From Dactylosporangium fulvum (GTDB lineage Bacteria > Actinomycetota > Actinomycetes > Mycobacteriales > Micromonosporaceae), in the NCBI RefSeq assembly GCF_025137375.1, contig NZ_CP073720.1, forward strand, positions 4,488,501 to 4,552,500: a stretch of 64,000 bases of DNA, read 5' to 3'. Below the pieces are notes generated by a model. The model did not search any database, had not been told where the DNA came from, and saw only the letters and a program-made list of their open reading frames with translations. Both the position numbers and the translations under genes were made by a program. Of this stretch, positions 44,180 through 53,014 are shown in pieces; positions within the stretch are counted from its first letter, which is position 1, and each line of letters starts with the position of its first letter.

Positions 44180-45103
44180 TCAGGGAAGAATGTGCCCGGC
44201 TGCCCGGTACAGGCTGTACCACTCGCGCCTGGTGAGCGGGAGCTCTGACCCCTTGGCCGCATCCGCGACGCGGGCGGGGTTGGTGCTTCCGATGACGACC
44301 ATCGTGGGCTGCGGGAGGCGTGTGATCCATGCGGTCGCGACGGCGATGGGCTCGACGTCGTACTTCGCAGCGAGCAGTTCGAGCTCGCGGCTGAGGTCAG
44401 GGAAGCCGGCGGCGTCGAAGATCAGGTGTCCGTTGCCCTGGAACGGCGACCATGCCTGCACGGTGATGTCGTTGGCGCGGCAGTAGTCGAGCAGGCCGCC
44501 TCCGTCCACGACGTTCGCCTGGTCGATCTTGATGTTGGCGCTCAGCCCCTGGGCGAGCAGCGGTGCGTGTGCGGCGGAGAGCTGCAACTGGTTCGCGACG
44601 AGCGGCTGCTCGACCGCTGACTTCAGCACCTCGATCTGACTGGCGGTGTGGTTGGACACGCCGAACTGCCGGACTTTGCCGGATGCCCGCAGCTGGTCGA
44701 ATGCGCGTGCCACCTCTGTCGGCTCCACGAGGGCGTCCGGACGGTGCAGCAGAAGCAGGTCGATGTAGTCCGTACGGAGGGCGCGGAGCGAGGCTTCGAC
44801 CGAGGAGATGATGTGCTCGTAGGACGAGTCGTAGTACGGGGGGTCTTTGACGATCCCGCACTTGGTCTGGATGAACAGGTGCTCGCGTTCCGAGGAGCTG
44901 AGCTCGAGAGCTTCGGCGAAGCGCGTCTCGCACTCGTGGAGGCTGCGGCCGTAGATGTCGGCGTGGTCGAAGGCGGTGACGCCGGCGTCTCGGGCCGCTC
45001 GGACGAGCGAGCGGATCGCCTCGTCGTCGAGGTCGGAAATTCGCATGTTGCCGAGAATGATGTTGCTGACGTTGGCGGTGCCGAGAGGGATGTACTTCAC
45101 CAT
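44180..45103 (-). CDS. Aldo-keto reductase (YdhF-like)
   Basis: ATG at 45103 follows AAGGAACG and gives 307 residues. The catalytic tetrad is visible: FDHADIYG (Asp, Tyr), IQTKCGI (Lys) and LLLLHRPDAL (His). GVSNHTASQIEVL and VVIGSTNPARV complete the NADPH-binding barrel. The closest pattern is the YdhF group of oxidoreductases. It is divergent from the LysR gene at 45222, with a shared 118-bp region holding a TGCAT-N14-ATGCA palindrome at 45128-45151. Substrate unknown. Confidence 0.92.
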   Translation of the reverse strand: MVKYIPLGTANVSNIILGNMRISDLDDEAIRSLVRAARDAGVTAFDHADIYGRSLHECETRFAEALELSSSEREHLFIQTKCGIVKDPPYYDSSYEHIISSVEASLRALRTDYIDLLLLHRPDALVEPTEVARAFDQLRASGKVRQFGVSNHTASQIEVLKSAVEQPLVANQLQLSAAHAPLLAQGLSANIKIDQANVVDGGGLLDYCRANDITVQAWSPFQGNGHLIFDAAGFPDLSRELELLAAKYDVEPIAVATAWITRLPQPTMVVIGSTNPARVADAAKGSELPLTRREWYSLYRAAGHILP

Positions 45104-45127
45104 CGTTCCTTGCTCTGTGTTCCTTGT

Positions 45128-45151
45128 TGCATGTGATGTACGAACAATGCA
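45128..45151. promoter_or_regulatory. Candidate operator, TGCAT-N14-ATGCA
   Basis: TGCATGTGATG...CAATGCA spans 24 bp between the aldo-keto reductase and LysR starts. A palindrome with the same outer arms and the same 24-bp span lies before the XRE-cupin gene at 46265-46288. It may be a binding site of the LysR protein or of the XRE-cupin regulator. Confidence 0.35.
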
Positions 45152-45221
45152 CAAGATATGGTGAACGGCAATCAGAAATCCAACATCTAAAACCGATAAC
45201 TGTCAGAAAGGGAACTGCACA

Positions 45222-46097
45222 ATGGATGCGCGGCAACTCACCTACTTCCTGACTGTCGTGGAAGAACAGCAGTTCACGAGCGCCGCGCATGCGTGTGGCA
45301 TCTCGCAGTCCGGGTTGTCCGCCGGGATCCGAGCGCTGGAGCGCTCACTTGGCGCACGTCTGTTCGACCGCAGCACGCGCAAGGTGCGCCTCACGAGCGC
45401 GGGTGAGGCGCTCGTCCCGCATGCGCGTGCGGTGCTCGCGGCCCAGTCGGCGGCGCAGTACGCCGTGGCTCGGGCGTCTGAGCGCGTCGAGGGGCTGTTG
45501 CGGGTGGGCACGGAGCAGTGCCTCGGAGTCGTGGAGGTCGCGCCGTTGGTGGAGCAGATGTCTCATGCGCATCCCGGCGTCACCATCGAGTTCTTCCAGC
45601 AAGGCACGCATGACCTCATCGCGATGCTGCGCGCGGGCCGCCTGGATCTGGCGCTGGTGTCGCACCCTGATGACATCGAGGGCGTCAAACGGACGGTGCT
45701 CGGCGCGCGCCGCAGGGTGTTCCTGGCCTCTGAGCCGATGGCACCGCCAGGCGAGGTGATCGGCTCCTGGAAGGAACTCGCGTCGTACCCGTTCGTCGAC
45801 CTGCAGGAATCGTGGGCGATGCGCACTCAGAACGACCGGATGTTTGAGCAAGGTGGGGTCGACCGTCAGGTGCGGTTCGTCGTAAATGACGTTCACGCGT
45901 TGCTCGACCTGGTCCAGCGCGGCCTTGCGGCGGCCGTCGTTCCGTCGCACATCGCCGACAAGCCGCAAGCGATCGGTCTGGTGACGCGTGAACTGCCTGA
46001 CGATACGCCGGCGTGGCAGGTGCACCTCGCCACGGGCGTGTCGCTGTCACCACCGGCGCGGACGCTTCTCGACCTGGTGCCACGCGCCAGCAGGTAA
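45222..46097 (+). CDS. LysR-family transcriptional regulator
   Basis: The 291-residue protein starts MDARQLTYFLTVVEEQQFTSAA, in parts, with the LysR helix-turn-helix through SQSGLSAGIRALERSLGARLFDRSTRKVRLTSAG, of which only pieces need be cited (LSAGIRALE, LFDRSTR). The effector domain has VGTEQCLGVVEVAPLV and VNDVHALLDLVQRGLAAAVVP. It is transcribed divergently from the aldo-keto reductase, the classic LysR arrangement, and probably controls it. Confidence 0.92.
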   Translation: MDARQLTYFLTVVEEQQFTSAAHACGISQSGLSAGIRALERSLGARLFDRSTRKVRLTSAGEALVPHARAVLAAQSAAQYAVARASERVEGLLRVGTEQCLGVVEVAPLVEQMSHAHPGVTIEFFQQGTHDLIAMLRAGRLDLALVSHPDDIEGVKRTVLGARRRVFLASEPMAPPGEVIGSWKELASYPFVDLQESWAMRTQNDRMFEQGGVDRQVRFVVNDVHALLDLVQRGLAAAVVPSHIADKPQAIGLVTRELPDDTPAWQVHLATGVSLSPPARTLLDLVPRASR

Positions 46098-46264
46098 GCG
46101 AGGCCGCTCCAGCGGCCGACACGCGCCGCCGCCGTTGGGAGTCGTCCTGCCGAATACGGCCAAAACGGGATATTGGTCCGGGAATTCACCGGCGACCGCC
46201 AAAGCCACAAAACGGGTTATACCGCCCAAATCAACCGCCCAGGAAAATGTTGTTGCCTGCAGGT

Positions 46265-46288
46265 TGCATGTTTGTTTCCTCTCATGCA
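46265..46288. promoter_or_regulatory. Candidate operator, TGCATG-N12-CATGCA
   Basis: TGCATG (46265-46270) and CATGCA (46283-46288) form a perfect 6-bp inverted repeat 12 bases before the XRE-cupin ATG. The position would let the regulator block its own transcript. The arms and total span match the palindrome at 45128-45151. The rest of 46098-46264 shows no gene. Confidence 0.45.
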
Positions 46289-46299
46289 TAGTCAGTTTC

Positions 46300-46914
46300 A
46301 TGAGCGCGTCAGCAGCGGATGGTCAGAGTTCTCCCCAGGCGATGGGAGACATGCTTCGGCGGCTGCGCACCGCCCGGCGGCTCTCGCTTCGCGACCTGGG
46401 GGAGGCAGTCGGTCTGAGCGTGGGGTACCTCAGCAAGATCGAACGCTCTCTCGTCGAGCCGAGCGTGCCCGTCCTACGCCGCCTCGCGGCAGAGTTCGGC
46501 ATCGAGTGGATCGACTTCTATCAGGCGCCGGCGGAGATGGGGCAGCTCGTCAGGAAAGCGGATCGACCGCTGATGGTGCCCGCTACGGGGCAACGGCACT
46601 ACGCGATTACACGCACGCCCGGCTCCGATGTCGAGATCGGGGTCGTCGAGTACGAGCCGGGCGCGACCGTTGGCGACGACCGGTATACGCACGGCGATGT
46701 CCACGAAATTCTTCTCATTCTCGACGGCGAGCTCGAATTCACACTTGCAGGCGTCACGCATTTGATGGCGGCCGGGGACAGCATCGAGTTTCGGTCTTCC
46801 GTTCCCCATGCCGTGCGCAACGCGAGCGAACGCACGGCGGAGGCGCTGTGGGTCAGCAATCCGCCGGCGGGCACGGCAACGCGCCATCGCGGCGGCGATG
46901 CCACCGAGACCTGA
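46300..46914 (+). CDS. XRE-family regulator with C-terminal cupin domain
   Basis: The 204-residue product has an XRE helix-turn-helix (MLRRLRTARRLSLRDLGEAV, then GLSVGYLSKIERSLVEPS) and a cupin sensor domain (THGDVHEILLILDGELEFTL, HLMAAGDSIEFRSSVPHAVRN). XRE-cupin proteins usually sense a small molecule and control a neighbouring catabolic or transport operon. It is the first gene of a run with an SsuABC-like importer and an amidohydrolase, with 40 bp to the next start. Confidence 0.92.
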   Translation: MSASAADGQSSPQAMGDMLRRLRTARRLSLRDLGEAVGLSVGYLSKIERSLVEPSVPVLRRLAAEFGIEWIDFYQAPAEMGQLVRKADRPLMVPATGQRHYAITRTPGSDVEIGVVEYEPGATVGDDRYTHGDVHEILLILDGELEFTLAGVTHLMAAGDSIEFRSSVPHAVRNASERTAEALWVSNPPAGTATRHRGGDATET

Positions 46915-46954
46915 GTCGTCGACGACTCATCCACGGATCACAGGAAGTCCTGTC

Positions 46955-48049
46955 ATGAACATGCAGCAGTCAAGAAGGCTCGCGACGAGCGCCATTCTGG
47001 CGAGCGTCGTGCTGCTCGGAGCGTCAGCCTGCGGCGGCGAGGGCGATACGCGGCTCGACCAGGTCAGCTTCGGCGTATCGACCAACATGGGCGCCAACAA
47101 CGCCCCATTGGCGGTCGCGGAAGCGATGGGGTACTTCAAGGCCGAGGGCCTCGACGTCAAGATCACGGTCACAGGCGAGGCGGGGATTCAAGCGACGGCG
47201 ACAGGCCGGACCGACATCGGGAGCTTCACACCCGATGCGCTCCTGCAGACCCTCGCGAAGGGCGGTCCGAGCTCCGACCTGGTCATGGTCTACAACTACC
47301 TCCGAGGCCCGACATCGAGCCTCGCTGTGCTCGACTCAAGCCCGATCCGGTCGCTCGAGGACTTCAGAGGGGCAGTCATCGGTGGAAGCAGCGTCGCCTC
47401 GGCGAACCTGACGATGAGCGACGCGGTACTCAACACCGTCGGCTTGACGTTCCCCCGCGATTTCGGCCACCTCGGGGTCGGAACCGGGGCGGCCGCGCTG
47501 CAGGCCCTCACCTCTGGCAAGGTCGACGCCCTGTCGTTGTGGGACACCGAGTACGCGGCATTCGAGGCCGCGGGCACCAAGCTGCGATACTTCACGATTC
47601 CGGAACAGCAGGCGCTGTTCTCGACGACGTACTTCGTCACGAGCGAGTACCTCAAAAAGAAGCCTCAGGCCATCGAACGTTTCGGTCGCGCAATCGCGAA
47701 GGCGACGCTCTTCACGTCGACGAACCCGGAGGCGGCGCTGCGCATGTTGTACCACCTCTACCCGACCACCAGGGGCGCCGGCGTGAGCATCGAGGATCAG
47801 CTGAAGGTCGACCTCGTCGCCCTGACGGCTCGACTTCGGATCCTCAAGCCGGGTGACGGCCGATACGGCGAGTATGTCCCCGCGAACGTCGCGACGTGGG
47901 CGAGCTTCGCCCACGAGCACGGCATGATCACCAACAAGATCGCCGACACCACAGCCATCTTCACGAACCGCTTCGTGGACGCGTACAACGATTTCGACCA
48001 GGACGTCGTGATCAGCGATGCACGCAACTGGTCCGACAAAAAGGACTGA
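46955..48049 (+). CDS. SsuA/TauA-like substrate-binding lipoprotein
   Basis: The ATG at 46955 opens a lipoprotein signal with lipobox LLGASAC, giving 364 residues. The mature protein is of the NMT1/SsuA periplasmic type (NNAPLAVAEAMGYFKAEGLDVKI, GRTDIGSFTPDALLQTL, LTSGKVDALSLWDTEYAAFEAAG, in pieces). These bind sulfonates, nitrate, pyrimidine precursors, aromatic acids or similar. An amidohydrolase lies between it and its ATPase and permease. That placement suggests the ligand is the substrate, or a precursor of the substrate, of that hydrolase. Confidence 0.9.
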   Translation: MNMQQSRRLATSAILASVVLLGASACGGEGDTRLDQVSFGVSTNMGANNAPLAVAEAMGYFKAEGLDVKITVTGEAGIQATATGRTDIGSFTPDALLQTLAKGGPSSDLVMVYNYLRGPTSSLAVLDSSPIRSLEDFRGAVIGGSSVASANLTMSDAVLNTVGLTFPRDFGHLGVGTGAAALQALTSGKVDALSLWDTEYAAFEAAGTKLRYFTIPEQQALFSTTYFVTSEYLKKKPQAIERFGRAIAKATLFTSTNPEAALRMLYHLYPTTRGAGVSIEDQLKVDLVALTARLRILKPGDGRYGEYVPANVATWASFAHEHGMITNKIADTTAIFTNRFVDAYNDFDQDVVISDARNWSDKKD

Positions 48050-48050
48050 C

Positions 48051-49421
48051 ATGATCCGGCACACCGAGACCACCGCGGCCCGTGAGATCGGCCCGCCACG
48101 TTACACGGATGGCATTCCCGCAATCGACCACCACTCGCACGCGGGGTACCTGCGGCCGGGCGCGACCGTCGAAGGCATGGACGGCGTCGAACGGGAGATG
48201 GTTCTCTCGCATGTCGAGGCGAACCTGCCCAGCGATGTCTACCTCCGCTACGTCGAAGCCGAGCGCCATCGCGATACGGAGCAACTGGCCGAACTCCGCG
48301 GGCAATGGCCCATCGACTCCTTGTTCGAGGAGGGCCTGCGCTTTCGCGAGACCTCCATGCACACGGTGACGCTGTTCGACGGCGCTGCCCAGCTCTTCGG
48401 CGACATCGGGCGTGAGGCGCAGATCCACGCGAGTCTGGCCGGCCGGGTCGAAGCGCCGCAGGCTCAGTACGAACGGGCCCTTGTCCTCGCAGGCACCCCT
48501 GCCGTACTGACGGATGTGCCCGAGATTGACACGACAGTGTGGCCGGCCGAGAAGTACCGCCAGATCGCACGGATCGACCCCTACCTGTATCCGTTCGGAC
48601 ATCCGTCGTGGGATCGGCGCGGGTCGGACACACCCCGGTTCCGCCGGATCTTCGGCTTCGTCCTTGAGCGTCAGTACGAACTGATGGGAGTCTCGAACCG
48701 TCCGCAGACGCTCGACGACTATCTCGACTTCGTTCGAGCATCCCTTCGGCAGCGCGTTGCGGGCGGCGTCGTCGGGCTCAAGATCGCATCTGCATATGTC
48801 CGCTCGCTTCGCTTCGAGGACGTAAGTCGCGCGGATGCGGCCGAGGCGTACACGCGGCTCGGCGCGCTCGAAACGCCTGATCCGGGCCTCGTGAACGCGG
48901 TCGCGGACCACGTGGTCTTCGCCATCGCGGAAGAGGCGGTGCAGCTGAACCTGCCGGTGCAGGTACACACCGGCGTCGGGCATGCCGAGCCGGGGATCCG
49001 TGTGGACGATGCCAATCCGCTCCATCTGCAACAACTGCTCGACACCCCGCGATTGAATCAGCTCAAGGTGATCCTCATCCATGGTGGATTCCCGTTCACC
49101 GACTATCTGACGGCGCTGGCGTACACGCATGGGAACGTCTACCTCGATACATCGCTGCTCCCGCATCTGCACGGGCGACGTGCTGAGCGAGCACTGGAGG
49201 ACTGGCTCACCTACCTCCCTGCGAACAAGGTCCTTTTCGGGACGGATACCGGGAACCCCGAGCATCACGTGACGAGTGCGCAACGCGCGCGAGCGGCCCT
49301 CGACACGGTCCTCACCGCCGGCGTCGCCAACGGCTGGTGGTCGACACGGCAGGCGCACTGGCTGACGGAGCGCGTGCTGCATCGCAATCTGACCGATGTG
49401 TACGGGGTGGAAATCCCGTGA
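48051..49421 (+). CDS. Amidohydrolase-superfamily metalloenzyme
   Basis: The 456-residue protein has the barrel metal ligands IDHHSHAG (HxH), LKIASAYV (possible carboxylated Lys region), VQVHTGVGHAE (His), ILIHGGFPF (His) and LFGTDTG (Asp). It resembles Amidohydro_2 proteins related to uronate isomerase or decarboxylase-type enzymes, not ureases. The gene starts one base after the binding-protein stop and overlaps the ATPase start by 4 bp. A role in hydrolysing or decarboxylating the imported compound is likely; the exact reaction is not readable. Confidence 0.85.
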   Translation: MIRHTETTAAREIGPPRYTDGIPAIDHHSHAGYLRPGATVEGMDGVEREMVLSHVEANLPSDVYLRYVEAERHRDTEQLAELRGQWPIDSLFEEGLRFRETSMHTVTLFDGAAQLFGDIGREAQIHASLAGRVEAPQAQYERALVLAGTPAVLTDVPEIDTTVWPAEKYRQIARIDPYLYPFGHPSWDRRGSDTPRFRRIFGFVLERQYELMGVSNRPQTLDDYLDFVRASLRQRVAGGVVGLKIASAYVRSLRFEDVSRADAAEAYTRLGALETPDPGLVNAVADHVVFAIAEEAVQLNLPVQVHTGVGHAEPGIRVDDANPLHLQQLLDTPRLNQLKVILIHGGFPFTDYLTALAYTHGNVYLDTSLLPHLHGRRAERALEDWLTYLPANKVLFGTDTGNPEHHVTSAQRARAALDTVLTAGVANGWWSTRQAHWLTERVLHRNLTDVYGVEIP

Positions 49422-50182
49422 GCGCAGCAGTTGTCGTACGCGACTTGGGCGTGGAGTTCCAGCTTTCCGGCGGGACCGGCGTCACCGCCCTTCGAGACGT
49501 CAACCTGTCTGTCGAGCCGGGACAGTTCGTCTCGATACTCGGTCCGAGCGGGTGCGGAAAGACGACGCTCCTTCGGGTCCTCGCGGGCCTGGAACATGCC
49601 ACGAACGGCAGGGTCAGCATCGCGGGCGGCGACGACCGGAAAGACGGAGCTCGCGTCGGGATGGTGTTCCAGAGACCGATTCTCCTCCCATGGCGTTCCA
49701 TCCTGCAGAACGTCCTGCTGCCGATCCAGGTGACGAGGCGAGTCACGAATGCGGACCGAGCGCGTGCGCGAACGCTGCTGGAGATGGTCGGTCTCGAGGA
49801 TTTCGAGACCCGTTACCCGAATCAGCTGTCAGGTGGCATGCAGCAACGTGCGGCGATCTGCCGGGCGCTGATCACGGAGCCCGAGCTTCTCCTGCTGGAT
49901 GAGCCGTTCGGCGCGCTCGACGCGATGACGCGGGACAACCTGAACGTCGAGCTCAATCGAATCTGGCGCGAGACCGGCAAGACAATCATCCTCATCACGC
50001 ATTCGATCCCAGAGGCGGTCTTCCTCTCGGAGCGGGTGCTGGTGATGAGCCACCGTCCGGGGCGGGTTGTCGACGACGTCGACGTGCCCATCGGGTCCAC
50101 GCGAACGCTCGACGTGCTTGGCATGCCGGCCTTCAACGACACAGCAGCACATCTGCGAGCTCACTTCGAGGTGAGGGCATGA
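49418..50182 (+). CDS. SsuB/TauB-like ABC transporter ATPase
   Basis: The 254-residue protein has Walker A GPSGCGKTTLLR, Q-loop VFQRPILLPWRSI, signature LSGGMQQRAAICRAL, Walker B LLLLDEPFGALDAMTR and switch His LITHSIPEAVFLS. LLPWRSI after the Q-loop is typical of the taurine/nitrate/sulfonate importer group. GTG at 49418 overlaps the amidohydrolase stop, and the stop overlaps the permease start. Confidence 0.95.
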   Translation: MSAAVVVRDLGVEFQLSGGTGVTALRDVNLSVEPGQFVSILGPSGCGKTTLLRVLAGLEHATNGRVSIAGGDDRKDGARVGMVFQRPILLPWRSILQNVLLPIQVTRRVTNADRARARTLLEMVGLEDFETRYPNQLSGGMQQRAAICRALITEPELLLLDEPFGALDAMTRDNLNVELNRIWRETGKTIILITHSIPEAVFLSERVLVMSHRPGRVVDDVDVPIGSTRTLDVLGMPAFNDTAAHLRAHFEVRA

Positions 50183-51018
50183 CCGCGACCACGAACGCCC
50201 CCATCGATTCCAGCCGCAGCGCGAGGCGACCAGCCGGGAGCCGGAACCGGAGGTGGCGAGGAGGACTCGGCCCGATCATCGTGCTCGTCGCGATCATTGG
50301 CGCCTGGGTCGCGCTCCCGTCGATGAGCGCGGTACCGCACTATGTCATTCCACCGCTCGCAGACGTCGTATCGGCACTCACGGATCCGTCGGCGTGGCCA
50401 AATTACGGTCAGGGCATTGCGGCGACAATGAGTGCGGTGGGTATTGGCCTGGTGATCGGGGTTGCCGTCGGGCTTGGTCTCGCCCTGCTACTGGCCGAGC
50501 TCCCGGTCCTGTACCGCGCCATCTTCCCGTACATCGTCGCCGTGGAAGCGATTCCCAAGGTCGCGCTGGCGCCGTTGTTCGTGATCTGGTTCGGCTTCGG
50601 TCTTGGTTCGAAGCTTGTCGTCGTCGTGTTACTCGTGTTCTTCCCGGTGCTCGTGAACACGGTGCACGGGCTGCGAGAGGTTGATACTGACCGAATCGAC
50701 CTGTTCAGGGTTGCGGGCGCTTCCAAACTACAGCGGCTGTGGCGCCTGTCCCTGCCGACCGCTCTGCCGAGCATCTTCAGCGGGCTGGAACTGGCTGTGT
50801 CGGGTGCGATGGTCGGCGCGGTCGTCGGCGAGTTCGTGGGCGCGCAGCAAGGGCTCGGGGTGCAGATTCTCGTAGCGCAGGCGCGGATGGACACGGCGGG
50901 CGTGTTCGCCCTGCTCATCCTGCTCAGCGTGATTGGTGTCGCGTTGAACACGCTCGTGAGGGTGCTGCGACGACGGGTCGTGTTCTGGGTCAAGGCCCTC
51001 CCGGCCCAGACAGCCTAA
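50179..51018 (+). CDS. SsuC/TauC-like ABC transporter permease
   Basis: The 279-residue protein has about six membrane helices and the inner-membrane coupling motif in VAEAIPKVALAPLFVIWFGFGLGSK (key parts EAIPKVALAP, WFGFG). EVDTDRIDLFRVAGASKLQRLWRLSLPTALPSIFSG is the EAA loop region. It forms the importer with the ATPase it overlaps and the lipoprotein at 46955. It is the last gene of the operon. Confidence 0.93.
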   Translation: MTATTNAPIDSSRSARRPAGSRNRRWRGGLGPIIVLVAIIGAWVALPSMSAVPHYVIPPLADVVSALTDPSAWPNYGQGIAATMSAVGIGLVIGVAVGLGLALLLAELPVLYRAIFPYIVAVEAIPKVALAPLFVIWFGFGLGSKLVVVVLLVFFPVLVNTVHGLREVDTDRIDLFRVAGASKLQRLWRLSLPTALPSIFSGLELAVSGAMVGAVVGEFVGAQQGLGVQILVAQARMDTAGVFALLILLSVIGVALNTLVRVLRRRVVFWVKALPAQTA

Positions 51019-51023
51019 TCCGA

Positions 51024-51806
51024 TCATGCGACGGCCACGTGTGGGTTCGCTGTTCGCGCGCTGAGGACAGACCCGATCGCTGGCCGGTGACCAAAATCTT
51101 GCGTCGTCGGATACGGCCAGCCGCCACCTATCCGTCGATGGGGCACGGCCGTGTCAGGACGCCGAGCCTGCGCTGGCCAGGGCGTGGTGGCGGCGCCGGG
51201 CTCGCGGTACTGTGCGCGATAGGGGTCCATGACCGGCCGGAAGATGTAGTGCCAGCCCAGCGCGGCGAACGTCGCGAGATAGGCTGCGCGGACCCAGGAG
51301 AGCTGGTCCCGGTTGGCGTCGTATTGAGCCACCTTGACGGTGAAGGTGACATCCGGGTTCGGGTCGGCCTGGTCAACGTACTGGTCGAGGGTGCACAGGT
51401 GCGCCGCCTGCTGGTCGGGGTGGTTCTGTTTGGGCACGCCGAAGATTTGCAGGCTGCCGTCGTCAGTCCATTGGATAGTGCCGCGCAGCGGGACGCCGCC
51501 CGCGTGGACGGTGACCGGCAGGGTGTGGCCGGTAGCCCGGCGGGCGGTGAAGTCTTCAAGGTGCCGGCGGCGCACGGCGTGGGCGTCCAGGGCGGTCCCG
51601 GCCGTGTTGTTGCACCCGGCGCAGGTCAGCAGCAGGCCGCGACCGCCGAGCGCGTGCGGCGGGACATGCTCCTCGGTGAGCAGTCCGGCAGCCCGGGGCC
51701 GGCGCAAGGGTCCGCACGAGCTGCGCGGGAGTTGCGACGGACGGACCGGTGTAGCTGGAGACCGTGACCAGGTCTGCCGTTGCCGCGTGCCGTCGGCAGA
51801 CGTCAA
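51024..51806 (-). CDS. HNH-endonuclease-like protein, probably degraded
   Basis: The 260-residue frame contains TEEHVPPHALGGRGLLLTCAGCNNTAGTALD, in parts, a HNH_5-like core with the EHVPP His and the CxxCNN block. The N-terminal zinc-binding CxxC expected before it is replaced by Arg/Pro-rich sequence (SSCGPLRRPRAAG). The last ~50 residues after YREPGA do not look native. Middle blocks DDGSLQIFGVPKQN and AAYLATFAALGWHYIFRP match proteins of this family. It may be an inactive remnant with the ends altered. Confidence 0.5.
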   Translation of the reverse strand: MTSADGTRQRQTWSRSPATPVRPSQLPRSSCGPLRRPRAAGLLTEEHVPPHALGGRGLLLTCAGCNNTAGTALDAHAVRRRHLEDFTARRATGHTLPVTVHAGGVPLRGTIQWTDDGSLQIFGVPKQNHPDQQAAHLCTLDQYVDQADPNPDVTFTVKVAQYDANRDQLSWVRAAYLATFAALGWHYIFRPVMDPYRAQYREPGAATTPWPAQARRPDTAVPHRRIGGGWPYPTTQDFGHRPAIGSVLSARTANPHVAVA

Positions 51807-51877
51807 GCCAGTCGGGCGTGGTCTGCCGTTAAGGCGTGAGCAGGTTCCATGGGAGGTACAGGTGCGGTCCCTTGATG

Positions 51878-52473
51878 TTACTGAAGCGCAGCGATCGCAT
51901 CTGGCACCTCCGCAAGCGTACGTACCGCCGGACCGTCGTCCGTAGACGACGATGGCGCGTAGAGCAGAGTGTGCATGCCGGCCGAGCGGCCGGGAAGGAT
52001 ATCCATCTCCATCGAGTCACCGATCATCACCACATCGTGCGGATCGGCTGCCAGGCGCTCGAGCACGGCGCGGAACGCCTCCGGTTCAGGCTTGGCGACC
52101 CCCAACTCCTCGCTGACGAAAACGTGGTCGAGCATCGCGCCGAGTCCGGTTACGGCGAGCTTGCGGAGCTGGCCGTCGAGCGGCCCGTTGGTGAAGACAT
52201 GACAGCGGATTCCTTGCTGCGCGAGAGAACGCAGACACTCGATCGCGCCATTCATCGGCGTGATGCGGTCGTTGACCTCCGTCATGAAGCGCCGGTTCAT
52301 TTCGGTGACTATGTGGTCGACTACAGGCGTGGCTCCAAGCTGTTCCGCCGATCGATCGCCTCGGCTCGTTGCTCGGGCTCCAGAAGCGCGAACGCATGCT
52401 CCAGGCCGCGCCGCCGGGCATCGGCAAAATCGCAGAGCGTCTCATCCAGGTCGAACACCGCGTGCTGGATCAT
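51878..52473 (-). pseudogene. HAD-superfamily hydrolase, frameshifted
   Basis: The N-terminal part starts at ATG 52473 (MIQHAVFDLDETLCDFADAR, with the nucleophile DLDET) and stops at TAG 52321-52323 after 50 residues. A second frame (VVDHIVTEMNRRFM... to 51878) supplies the rest: VFTNGPLDGQL (motif II), VAKPEPEAF (motif III Lys) and VVMIGDSMEMDI (motif IV). The two join perfectly if one base is corrected near 52325. All catalytic motifs are otherwise intact, so it is either a recent pseudogene or a sequencing error. Likely a phosphoglycolate-phosphatase-like enzyme. Confidence 0.75.
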
Positions 52474-52596
52474 GTGACCTGGTCCAGTGGGCACACGGTC
52501 AGCGGAGCGATCAGCAGCCGGAAGGCGCGGTCGTCGGTGGTCACGATGGGATCGCTCAGGCCGTACTCCTCACCGGGGAGAGTCCATGAAGCCGGG

Positions 52597-52962
52597 CTAC
52601 GGGCGGCGACGCGATGCTACGTTGATCACCTCGTCAAGGACGTCGCGGGAGTTGGTCAGCTCGGTGATCATCCGGTCGATGCGGTCCCGTTCGGCGGCCA
52701 GGTCGGCGGCCAGCTGCGGGGTGGCGATCTCCGAGGGGCCACCGTCGGCGTCCCGCATGCACGGAAGCAACCGCGCGATCTTCCTGCTGTGCAGCCCTGC
52801 GGCGAACAACTCCTGAATCCGGATGACCCGGTCGACCGCCTGCTCGGGATAGTCCCGATGGCCGCCGGACGTGCGGTCGGCCACCAGTAACCCCTGCTGC
52901 TCGTAGTAGCGCAACGACCGCTCGCTCACCCCGGTGCGCCGTGCCAACTCACCGATCCGCAT
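52597..52962 (-). CDS. MerR-family transcriptional regulator
   Basis: The 121-residue protein begins MRIGELARRTGVSERSLRYY and continues with EQQGLLVADRTSGGHRDY, the MerR winged helix, then a dimerisation coiled coil (AAERDRIDRMITELTNSRDVLDEVI). The short effector part has a single Cys (LLPCMRDADGG), so it is not a mercury- or copper-type sensor. It is divergent from a polysaccharide deacetylase and shares with it the palindrome at 52984-52997. Confidence 0.92.
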   Translation of the reverse strand: MRIGELARRTGVSERSLRYYEQQGLLVADRTSGGHRDYPEQAVDRVIRIQELFAAGLHSRKIARLLPCMRDADGGPSEIATPQLAADLAAERDRIDRMITELTNSRDVLDEVINVASRRRP

Positions 52963-52983
52963 CACACTTCCCGGGCTTGAACC

Positions 52984-52997
52984 TGACATCAATGTCA
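52984..52997. promoter_or_regulatory. MerR-type operator
   Basis: TGACATCAATGTCA is a perfect 6-bp inverted repeat between the divergent MerR (52962) and deacetylase (53015) starts. It sits within TTGAACC...GTCAACTTATACC, with the dyad placed in the spacer region as in MerR-activated promoters. Confidence 0.6.
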
Positions 52998-53014
52998 ACT
53001 TATACCGTCCGGGC

